Positions 32,962 to 38,968 of a stretch of 38,968 nt of DNA are shown here, one piece after another (within the stretch, counting starts at the first letter, position 1; each line of letters starts with the position of its first letter). The DNA is taken from assembly GCA_902789265.1 (NCBI GenBank), contig CADANR010000005.1, positions 1-38,968 on the forward strand, read 5' to 3'. This stretch comes from an uncultured Lachnospiraceae bacterium. Its GTDB lineage: Bacteria > Bacillota > Clostridia > Lachnospirales > Lachnospiraceae. Under the pieces are notes generated by a model. That model saw only the letters and a program-made list of their open reading frames with translations, was not told the DNA's origin and did not search any database. The translations under genes and the position numbers were made by a program.

Positions 32962-34053
32962 CTATAATTGCCCTTCCATTTGATTCTTTCCGTCCGAATG
33001 CGAAAATTTAAGGTTCTCCGCAACCGACTTCAAAATCGTGATTCCAAGTCCGTCCTCATCCTGCTCGAAAGGATTGTATTTTTCACCCGCACTGCTTAAA
33101 TAAAACTGTGTTTTCTTTGCCGAATCCGAATAGCGAATATCCAGATGCATCCGCACCTCTGCATCTTCCGGTACGGAATGAAGCATTTCATAAATTAACT
33201 CCTCCGCACAGATCTGAAGCCGGTATACATGCGTATGGTCCATACCGTATTTTTCACCGAAAATCTGAATGCCGCCCTGCAGTTCCATCAAATCGAATTC
33301 CCTTTGCGTAATGTCAAAGGAAAAATACTTGAATTTCCGGATAAATGCAATCGTCTTTTCTTTTTTCGGCGCGTCAAAAATCTCCGCAGGCGTACCTTCT
33401 TCGTAAATTCCGCCTTCGTCAAAATACAGAATACGGTCCGCTATCTCTCTTGCAAAATTCATCTCATGCGTCACGATGATCATGGTAAGCGAACGCTTTG
33501 CAAGCATCCGCATAACTGCAAGCACCTCTCCCACCATGGTCGGATCCAGTGCGCTTGTGGGCTCGTCAAAAAGAATCACCTTCGGGTCCATCATTAAACT
33601 TCTGCAAATGGCAATTCTCTGCTGCTGCCCGCCGGATAAAACGCCCGGATAGTCATTCGCCTTCTGCACTAAACCGACCTGCCTTAATAAATCAAGCGCC
33701 TTGCTTTCTGCCTCATTTTTCTGCATTCCGAGCACTTTTACGGGGGCAAGACATAAATTCTCCATTACCGAAAGATGCGAAAAAAGGCGGAAATTCTGAA
33801 AGACCATGCCCATTTTTAAGCGGATTCGATCCACATCGGCGTTCTTTGCCGTAATCTCTTCTCCGTCAATATAAATCTGTCCGCCGTCCGGTTCTTCCAG
33901 GCGTTCGAGCAATCTTAAAAATACGCTCTTCCCACAACCGGAACCGCCGATAATAACGATTTTTTCTCCTTCCTTTACGGAAAGGTTTACGTTTTTTAAA
34001 ACCTTTAAATTCCCGAAGGATTTACTGATTTCTTTTACTTCGAGGAAACTCAT
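32962..34053 (-). CDS. Polar amino-acid ABC ATPase with C-terminal RsbW-like domain
   Basis: 363 residues; HisP/GlnQ ATPases are about 240-255. The ABC core is intact: Walker A GGSGCGKS (36-43), signature LSGGQQQ (139-145), Walker B ILFDEP with Glu164, and switch His196. Residues about 245-363 are additional: helix RLQICAEELIYEML (N-box-like, Asn lost), strand QFYLSSAGEKYNPFE (G1-like, Asp lost), GLGITILKSVAENLKF (G2-like, kept) and SHSDGKNQMEGQL. This is the layout of an RsbW/SpoIIAB anti-sigma type GHKL domain. The ATG overlaps the permease stop by four bases. It powers uptake with the permease at 34050 and the receptor downstream. Confidence 0.92.
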   Translation of the reverse strand: MSFLEVKEISKSFGNLKVLKNVNLSVKEGEKIVIIGGSGCGKSVFLRLLERLEEPDGGQIYIDGEEITAKNADVDRIRLKMGMVFQNFRLFSHLSVMENLCLAPVKVLGMQKNEAESKALDLLRQVGLVQKANDYPGVLSGGQQQRIAICRSLMMDPKVILFDEPTSALDPTMVGEVLAVMRMLAKRSLTMIIVTHEMNFAREIADRILYFDEGGIYEEGTPAEIFDAPKKEKTIAFIRKFKYFSFDITQREFDLMELQGGIQIFGEKYGMDHTHVYRLQICAEELIYEMLHSVPEDAEVRMHLDIRYSDSAKKTQFYLSSAGEKYNPFEQDEDGLGITILKSVAENLKFSHSDGKNQMEGQL

Positions 34054-34706
34054 TTTTTACCCTCCTTCCTTTTGGTGAGGGCAAAAATACCATAAACGAG
34101 ATAACTCAGTCCGAGGTAAAGAAGCATTCCGACAGAGATTACGAGGAAAGGCTGCATCGTACGGGAAGAAACATTATTGATAACTCTTGTTAAATCCGTA
34201 ATCGTAACGTATCCGACCACGCTGGTCCACTGAATCAGATTGACGATTGTGGACTGGTAAACCGGTTTGGCAATCCGCAAAGCCTGCGGCAGCGTAATTA
34301 AACGGAAAGCCTCCGCGCGGCTGAACCCTAAGGTTCTTGCGGCTTCCGCCTGTCCGTGATCCGTTGCTTCGATTGCAACACGGAATAACTCCGCCACATG
34401 CGCGGAAACATTCAGGGCAAAAGTAATCGAGGCCACTAAAAAAGGCGGCATTCCGGCCCTTGCAAATACGCCGTAGTACAAAAGCAAAAGAAGCATCAGT
34501 ACGGGCGTTCCGCGTAAAATGGCAATATATACAATTGCGGGAATGCGCAGAATTTTCACGTTCTGCATACGAAGAAAGCAAATCCCCGCGCCGAGAATCG
34601 TACCGAGAAGTAAGGACAGTCCGGAGATTCGAAGCGTCATAAAAAGACCTGAAAGAATCGTCTTCCATGCTCCGTTTGCTATAAAAATGTCATATAATCT
34701 GCTCAT
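34050..34706 (-). CDS. Polar amino-acid ABC transporter permease (HisM/GlnP type)
   Basis: A 218-residue inner-membrane permease with about five helices. The EAA loop that contacts the ATPase is HGQAEAARTLGFSRAEAF, followed by ITLPQALR, both classic for the HisMQ family. It starts with MSRLYDIFIANGAW, typical of these short permeases. The ribosome site is weak (GGCGG near the ATG). Followed by its ATPase (4-base overlap) and receptor, making a complete amino-acid uptake set if the receptor is functional. Preceded by the MacB-like ATPase at 21 bases. Confidence 0.93.
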   Translation of the reverse strand: MSRLYDIFIANGAWKTILSGLFMTLRISGLSLLLGTILGAGICFLRMQNVKILRIPAIVYIAILRGTPVLMLLLLLYYGVFARAGMPPFLVASITFALNVSAHVAELFRVAIEATDHGQAEAARTLGFSRAEAFRLITLPQALRIAKPVYQSTIVNLIQWTSVVGYVTITDLTRVINNVSSRTMQPFLVISVGMLLYLGLSYLVYGIFALTKRKEGKK

Positions 34707-34727
34707 CCGCCACTCAGTCCCGATATT

Positions 34728-35399
34728 TTATGAATTGGAAATCTCCGTTAACCGGCCGTTTTCCAGTCTGTAAACTTTATCCATCAAATCCAGAATTCTC
34801 TCATCATGGGTTACGACCACAGCAACTTTTCCGCGTTTTTTTACTTCATCACGGATCATCTGAACCACCACGCGGCCCCTTTTCGCATCCAGGCTTGCGG
34901 TTGGTTCGTCTGCAAGAATAATCTCCGGATCGTTTACAAAGGCTCTTGCAATCGCCACGCGCTGCTTTTCACCGCCCGACATTTTGGCCGGATATTTTTT
35001 CTTACAGGAATCCACGTCGAGTTCTTTTAAAAGTTCCATGGCGTCCACTTTCGATACATTTTTCTTATCCTGGAAAAGCGTTAACTGGTCTGCGGAATTT
35101 AAATACGGCAAAAGCTGGTGACTTTGAAAAATAAAACCGATATGCTCTTTTCTGTATCTGGTCCATTTCGATTTCGGAAGTTTCGACACTTCTTTTCCGC
35201 CGATAAAAACTTCTCCGGAATCCGCCGATAAAAGCAGTCCTGCAATGGATAAAAACGTACTTTTTCCGGAGCCGGAAGGGCCTAAAACCGCAACGATTTC
35301 GCCGCTTTCCACAGATAACGAAAGACCCGATAAAACGTGATTTTCCTCGCTGCCGTCACGGAAGGATTTGGATATATTCTTAATTTCCAGCATACTCAT
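34728..35399 (-). CDS. ABC transporter ATP-binding protein (MacB/LolD type)
   Basis: A 223-residue ABC ATPase with Walker A GPSGSGKST, signature MSGGEKQR, Walker B IILADEPTASLD and switch His (VVTHDERI). The short Q-loop region FIFQSHQLLPYL and overall length are those of the MacB/LolD/FtsE subgroup, which drive FtsX-type permeases as mechanotransmitters rather than classic transport. It overlaps the FtsX-type permease gene by four bases (ATGA), confirming the partner. Role: export of peptides or lipids, or control of cell-wall enzymes; the substrate is unknown. Confidence 0.93.
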   Translation of the reverse strand: MSMLEIKNISKSFRDGSEENHVLSGLSLSVESGEIVAVLGPSGSGKSTFLSIAGLLLSADSGEVFIGGKEVSKLPKSKWTRYRKEHIGFIFQSHQLLPYLNSADQLTLFQDKKNVSKVDAMELLKELDVDSCKKKYPAKMSGGEKQRVAIARAFVNDPEIILADEPTASLDAKRGRVVVQMIRDEVKKRGKVAVVVTHDERILDLMDKVYRLENGRLTEISNS

Positions 35400-36508
35400 T
35401 CTTCTCCACCTCCTATCGCGGTAATGGGATCAATCCGGGAAATGTTAACAATCGATAAAATACTGCTTAGGATGGAGATTACAATGAATACGCCCGTTAC
35501 GACCAGGGCATTGTCGAAGCGCAGATAAAACGGCATTTTCTCCGGAAGTCCCGCTGCCATGCCGAAGGTTAAGCCAAGTGCCACGGCACCCGCAAAAACG
35601 GATAAAATTGCAACCTGGCAGATTACCGTAACCGTAAGTTCTCCCGTGCTCATACCTAGCGCCTTCATGACGCCGAACTGCTTCCTTTTCTGAAGTGTCA
35701 GAATATAGTGGAAAATTCCGATAATCACCGCCGATACAATAATCAGCACCCATACAATCATTGTAATCGTTAAATGTTCCGCGGTATAGGAAGGGATATT
35801 ACTGATAATATCCGCTTTTGCCACAAGTTCCGTACCTTCCACGGAGATTTTTTCAATGTCCTCATCCTGAATGGCTAAAGCGTGGTATTTTTTCGTATAC
35901 ATGGGACTTAATTCTTCCCTTAACTTCGTGTAGGTTTCCGTCGAAATAAAACCGATGGAAACATGTCCGTACATCTGGTCCTTTGCAAAACCGGCCACAT
36001 AGAAGGGAAGTAACGTTGAGGAATCATAAACCGTATCTCCGAGAGAAATTCCTTCTAACATAAAATCATCGTCTAAAACAACCGGATAACGCCCGTCCGC
36101 GTCCGCTTCGTTTGCAACCTCACAAAGCCGCTTGCCCTCTGCCACAGCCGGCTCAATAAAACTTCCCGGTTCCACGGCAAAATACGTGATATTCAATTTT
36201 TCCGTATCGCCGTCCTTAATTAAATACATTCTCTGGATGTCCAAAGGAACCACGTCGGAGGAAGTCTGTGCCTTCACGGTTTCCAAAATCTCCTCATCTA
36301 AGGAAGAAACCGTAATTAACTCTTCCGCCTCATCATCCAGCAAAAAATACTTTGCATCCATCGTATCGATTCCTGCGATGACCGCTCTTCCCAGGCCTTC
36401 TGCAAGGCCGGATAAAAACAGCACCATGAACATCAGAAGAATCAGCAGGATTTCAATTAAAATATACTTCCGCTTTCCGTGCAGCAGTTCTTTCCACGCA
36501 TGTTTCAA
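35396..36508 (-). CDS. FtsX/MacB-type ABC permease
   Basis: About 370 residues: TM1 (KYILIEILLILLMFMVLFL), an extracellular domain of roughly 200 residues, then three C-terminal helices of the FtsX fold (IVWVLIIVSAVIIGIFHYIL, then TVICQVAILSVFAGAVALGL and the last near VVTGVFIVISILSSIL). The conserved KRKQFGVMKALG loop contacts the ATPase. The start is taken as TTG at 36508, giving MKHAWKELLHGKRK, typical for the family, with AGGTGG 8 bases upstream. A GTG at 36520 in the same frame overlaps that site. A single FtsX domain implies a homodimer. Confidence 0.9.
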   Translation of the reverse strand: MKHAWKELLHGKRKYILIEILLILLMFMVLFLSGLAEGLGRAVIAGIDTMDAKYFLLDDEAEELITVSSLDEEILETVKAQTSSDVVPLDIQRMYLIKDGDTEKLNITYFAVEPGSFIEPAVAEGKRLCEVANEADADGRYPVVLDDDFMLEGISLGDTVYDSSTLLPFYVAGFAKDQMYGHVSIGFISTETYTKLREELSPMYTKKYHALAIQDEDIEKISVEGTELVAKADIISNIPSYTAEHLTITMIVWVLIIVSAVIIGIFHYILTLQKRKQFGVMKALGMSTGELTVTVICQVAILSVFAGAVALGLTFGMAAGLPEKMPFYLRFDNALVVTGVFIVISILSSILSIVNISRIDPITAIGGGEE

Positions 36509-36528
36509 ACCGTTTTCCACCTTTCTTT

Positions 36529-36681
36529 TTATTCAATCATAATAATTTTTGTTCCGATGAAATCTCCGTTTTTTCTTAACCGGTTCGCTTCCAAAAGAAT
36601 ATTAATATATTCTTTTGCATAGTCCTCTGAAACATATTTTGATTCAATATCCATTTTTCCCCTTTTTATCACAGAACACAT
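36529..36681 (-). CDS. Small protein ahead of the FtsX-type permease gene
   Basis: An ORF of 50 codons from the ATG at 36681 (AAGGGG 7 bases upstream), or 41 codons from the in-frame ATG at 36654 (also with AGGGG, 5 bases upstream). It reads MDIESKYVSEDYAKEYINIL from the second start, ending GDFIGTKIIMIE. Two good ribosome sites and a charged, helix-plausible composition make it more credible than a random frame. It ends 20 bases before the permease start. It has no signal peptide or known motif. It may be a small accessory or leader protein. Confidence 0.5.
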   Translation of the reverse strand: MCSVIKRGKMDIESKYVSEDYAKEYINILLEANRLRKNGDFIGTKIIMIE

Positions 36682-36702
36682 AAATTTACCCCTTATTTTA
36701 AC

Positions 36703-36737
36703 ATATAAAGACCCGAAGAGTCACTACTCCCCGGGTC
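36703..36737 (-). terminator. Candidate terminator of the cytidine deaminase gene
   Basis: GACCCG and CGGGTC (36710-36737 ends) with an inner GAGT/ACTC stem are followed on the minus strand by TTTATAT. The T-tract is short, so the site may be weak. Confidence 0.5.
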
Positions 36738-36868
36738 AAAATTCATCACTCTATATTTTACTTTAACGAAACAATTCCTGTTTGTTTTAATTTATTAATT
36801 GTATTTTTTCAATAACTAAATGGAATTATTGTTAGCGTTTTGCTATCACAAAGGGCAAAAAAATCCAT

Positions 36869-37264
36869 TCAATCAATCCACCACTCCGGTGTAAGCTCTC
36901 CGAGTTTCATGACACGGTCCGTTTTGTAATTTATCATGATTTCAATATCTTTGTACTTTCCGGGCATCAGTTGCACCATCAGTTCGCGGCAGGCTCCGCA
37001 GGGCGCTCCTTTTCCCTCGTTCGGTGAAATACAAAGCACTCTGGCGATTTCATATTCGCCATTCGTAATCATATTGAAAATCGCATTGCGCTCCGCGCAA
37101 ATTCCGAGCGTCGAGCAGGTATCAATGCAAACGCCTGTGTATATTTTACCGGACTTTGATAAAATTGCTGCCGAAACTTCCCCCGCAGTGACATAATCCG
37201 AAATCACCTTATGCCCTCTGACTGCCTTCGCCGCTTCATACATATCAATCCAGGTCTGATCCAT
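36869..37264 (-). CDS. cdd: Cytidine deaminase family protein
   Basis: A 131-residue zinc enzyme deaminating cytidine/deoxycytidine for pyrimidine salvage. Zinc ligands and catalytic Glu are in CAERNA (Cys and Glu) and PCGACRE (two Cys). The N-terminal VSAAILSKSGKIYTGVCID strand set and the final LGELTPEWWI fit the small homotetrameric class. A blasticidin-deaminase-like relative is possible. AAGGAG precedes the ATG. It is a single gene with its own promoter (TGGACA-N17-TAAAAT) and a candidate terminator. Confidence 0.92.
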   Translation of the reverse strand: MDQTWIDMYEAAKAVRGHKVISDYVTAGEVSAAILSKSGKIYTGVCIDTCSTLGICAERNAIFNMITNGEYEIARVLCISPNEGKGAPCGACRELMVQLMPGKYKDIEIMINYKTDRVMKLGELTPEWWID

Positions 37265-37296
37265 TTTCTTCTCCTTGTTTTTTATTCCTATAGGAC

Positions 37297-37325
37297 ATTT
37301 TAGCGCGGCAATACAATTTTGTCCA
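37297..37325 (-). promoter_or_regulatory. Promoter of the cytidine deaminase gene
   Basis: On the minus strand TGGACA (37325-37320), 17 bases, TAAAAT (37302-37297). Transcription would start about 25 bases before the ATG. Confidence 0.6.
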
Positions 37326-37399
37326 TTTTCAGAAATCAGCTGTCACTTAAAATTTGTGATTGAGCAAAAACTTTTTATTTGCAGACTGTAAGTTAATCA

Positions 37400-37876
37400 C
37401 TATGCCTCGTTCACAAGTTTCCCTGTCATATGCTTTATATCCAATTCCAGACAACATACACGAGCGAAGGCATTTTTCATTTCCTTTTCAAGATATGCCT
37501 CATCATCCGTAAACTTCTGGCAGAGACAAGTGCAAATTTCCTTTTTCTTTTCTACATCTGTGACCTCGCGGATCCGTCCAAACACTATCACACTACGGAT
37601 ATTGAGTGCCCACTCGCCTTCTTTTCTATAGCCCTTATCCATCACACAGTAACTGACTTTATCACACTTTGAAATTGCATCAAGCTTATGACCTTCCTTT
37701 GCACAATGAAAGTAAAGCTTTTCATCACACTCCGAATACCAATGATCCAACGGAACCCCATATGGATATCCCTCATCTCCCAGAACGGATAACACACCTC
37801 TCGGCTCGCTTTTCAGTATTTCTATACATTCCTCGTTTGGAATCTGCTGTTTAAAGCGTCTCATTTCTCTGAACAT
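37400..37876 (-). CDS. NimA-like pyridoxamine 5'-phosphate oxidase family protein
   Basis: 158 residues with MRRFKQQIPNEECIEILKSE, GVLSVLGDEGYPYGVPLDHW and LYFHCAKEGHKLDAI, the pattern of the NimA/PPOX-like family (FMN-binding split barrel). Nim proteins can reduce nitroimidazoles to amines, giving metronidazole resistance, but most family members in gut anaerobes have no proven role. It is longer than the PPOX protein at 11842 and not a close paralogue. AGGAGAG precedes the ATG by 8 bases. Confidence 0.88.
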   Translation of the reverse strand: MFREMRRFKQQIPNEECIEILKSEPRGVLSVLGDEGYPYGVPLDHWYSECDEKLYFHCAKEGHKLDAISKCDKVSYCVMDKGYRKEGEWALNIRSVIVFGRIREVTDVEKKKEICTCLCQKFTDDEAYLEKEMKNAFARVCCLELDIKHMTGKLVNEA

Positions 37877-37979
37877 ACTTTCAACTCTCCTATATCATTC
37901 TTACACCCAAAGGAGGGGCATCGCAAGAAGGATCAAAAAATCAATTATTCGTATTCTACAGTTGCCGGGTTATGGGAAG

Positions 37980-38774
37980 TTAGTGGGAGAGCATATATCT
38001 GGTAACCGCGGCACATCTTTCGGCGGCTTCGTGCTCAAACTGGGTATAATCAACATTGGCAGAACCGTCCGCTTTGTCGGCAATCGCACGGATGATGACA
38101 AAGGGAACGTTATTGTTACAGCAAATCTGCGCAATCGCGCCGCCTTCCATTTCACAACACATTCCGCCGAATTCGCCGGTGATGGAATTTTTCTGCTCGG
38201 CGGTTGAAACAAACTGGTCACCGGTGCAGATGCGTCCCTCAAAAACCCCGACCTCCGGTGCACACGTTTTTACCGCTTCTACGGCACGCTTACGCATGGA
38301 TTCGTCCGCGGGCAGGGAACTTTCACCGGTTTCATAGAATTCGCCGCGCTTAAATCCAAGCGGGGAAACATCGTAATCGTACTGTACGGCATCGGTGGAA
38401 ATTACATAATCCCCGATATTGATGTCATTGTTCAAAGATCCGGCAACGCCGGTATTGATAATGGAGGTCGCACCAAAGACGTTGATTAAAAGCTGGGCGC
38501 AGGTTCCGGCGTTTACCTTTCCGACTCCGCATTTCACAATAACCACGTTCTTTCCGTCCAGTGTTCCTTCGCAGAATTCCATACCGCCCATGTTCGTAAC
38601 GGTAGGCATCTGAACTTCTCTTTTTAGGGAAGCCACCTCTTCATCCACGGCCCCGATTATTCCGATTTTTTCAGTCACTCCAGTTACTTCAGCTTTCTTT
38701 TCACAACCCGAAATCATGCTGACACAAAGCGGGGCGATTATAAACAGGCTCAGTAATTTAAAATATTTTTTCAT
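37980..38774 (-). CDS. mtnN: MTA/SAH nucleosidase, lipoprotein form
   Basis: 264 residues, about 30 more than cytoplasmic enzymes, because of a lipoprotein signal (MISGC, Cys24). The nucleosidase core is complete: IGIIGAVDEEV (catalytic Glu), INTGVAGSL, CEMEGGAIA (ribose-binding Glu) and AIADKAD (catalytic Asp). It splits methylthioadenosine and S-adenosylhomocysteine to adenine and the thioribose. Export is unusual, as substrates are intracellular; Borrelia Bgp is a surface precedent. AAGGAG lies before the ATG. It stands alone with its own -10 element. Confidence 0.92.
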   Translation of the reverse strand: MKKYFKLLSLFIIAPLCVSMISGCEKKAEVTGVTEKIGIIGAVDEEVASLKREVQMPTVTNMGGMEFCEGTLDGKNVVIVKCGVGKVNAGTCAQLLINVFGATSIINTGVAGSLNNDINIGDYVISTDAVQYDYDVSPLGFKRGEFYETGESSLPADESMRKRAVEAVKTCAPEVGVFEGRICTGDQFVSTAEQKNSITGEFGGMCCEMEGGAIAQICCNNNVPFVIIRAIADKADGSANVDYTQFEHEAAERCAAVTRYMLSH

Positions 38775-38823
38775 TTGAAAACTCCTTTTAAACAGTGTTT
38801 AGTCGTTTGTGGTCGACAAGGAA

Positions 38824-38852
38824 ATTATAGCATATTATTGTTTTATATAAAC
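38824..38852 (-). promoter_or_regulatory. Promoter of the lipoprotein nucleosidase gene
   Basis: Minus strand TATAAT (38829-38824) with a poor -35 (GTTTAT, 17 bases upstream). Start of transcription about 45 bases before the ATG. Confidence 0.45.
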
Positions 38853-38859
38853 TATATTG

Positions 38860-38968
38860 TTATAATTCCTCCATAATGAATGGAAGCATATATATTGGCT
38901 TTAGATTCAGATTATTGTCCTTTCCAACATCCTTTTGAGATAGAAGTATTGCTCGCGAAACATATTGA
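38860..38968 (-). CDS. C-terminal end of an unidentified ORF (cut by the right edge)
   Basis: An open frame enters from the right edge and stops at TAA (38862-38860). About 35 residues are visible, including LLSQKDVGKDNNLNLKPIYM before the end FIMEEL. The KG/GxxYxxLKPVY-like spacing recalls Rpn-type PD-(D/E)XK nuclease/transposase proteins, but this is weak. Other frames here are closed quickly. Confidence 0.4.
   Translation of the reverse strand, partial: QYVSRAILLSQKDVGKDNNLNLKPIYMLPFIMEEL

Noticed and set aside
38878..38940. A 20-codon plus-strand frame near the right edge
   Set aside because: It has no ribosome site on that strand and overlaps a better open frame on the minus strand.

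Overview
The window looks like a chromosomal segment of an anaerobic gut or rumen Firmicute, most likely a Lachnospiraceae (Butyrivibrio/Roseburia-like). This rests on moderate GC, AGGAGG-type ribosome binding sites, a DUF6465-like protein with a histone-H1-like tail, CpXC and C_GCAxxG_C_C proteins, a NimA-like flavoprotein, and an esterase very close in motifs and length to the Butyrivibrio feruloyl esterase Est1E. No phage, rRNA or CRISPR locus is present. Almost all genes lie on the minus strand; the tRNA, a YtxH-like gene and glnS are on the plus strand. All identifications were made by eye; no database search was run.

Layout. 1-951: membrane-anchored transglutaminase-like protein cut by the window edge. 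1063-1137: tRNA-Pro(AGG) with its own promoter. 1238-4781: hom, aspartokinase, a Cys/Lys-rich membrane miniprotein and a CpXC protein, co-oriented. 4877-5515: TetR regulator with a candidate operator. 5737-8132: YtxH-like protein and glnS. 8204-16168: two paralogous secreted papain-type lipoproteases flanking an Est1E-like esterase, a DUF6465-like protein, a PPOX protein and a dicarboxylate/amino-acid symporter that overlaps the second protease gene. 16274-23649: zinc-ribbon protein, an IS200/IS605-end-like palindrome, and a signalling operon of two hybrid histidine kinases around an orphan sugar-binding lipoprotein. 24049-27673: GH32, FGGY kinase and HAD phosphatase. 27816-31288: remnants of a hydrolase and a flavodoxin abutting a MATE transporter, an APH-like kinase and a small ORF. 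31403-36681: FtsX/MacB-type ABC pair, polar amino-acid ABC permease and ATPase, a frameshifted and apparently circularly permuted substrate-binding lipoprotein, and a C_GCAxxG_C_C protein. 36869-38774: cytidine deaminase, NimA-like protein and a lipoprotein form of MTA/SAH nucleosidase. The right edge holds the tail of an unidentified ORF.

How the genes fit together. Secreted proteases sit beside an amino-acid symporter, and the hydrolases and sugar kinase suggest plant or fructan carbohydrate use. The orphan binding protein with two hybrid kinases resembles a LuxP/LuxQ-type ligand-sensing module rather than a transporter.

The most unusual pattern is that three unrelated transport proteins (symporter, amino-acid ABC ATPase, MATE) each carry an appended domain of about 120-145 residues. 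It resembles an RsbW/SpoIIAB-type GHKL ATPase with degraded nucleotide-binding motifs. This may be a transporter-fused regulatory domain family. Other notable items are an approximately 13-bp tandem A-rich repeat in 5' leaders, a Glu-for-Asp receiver domain, and a 9-codon leader peptide coupled to a sensor kinase.
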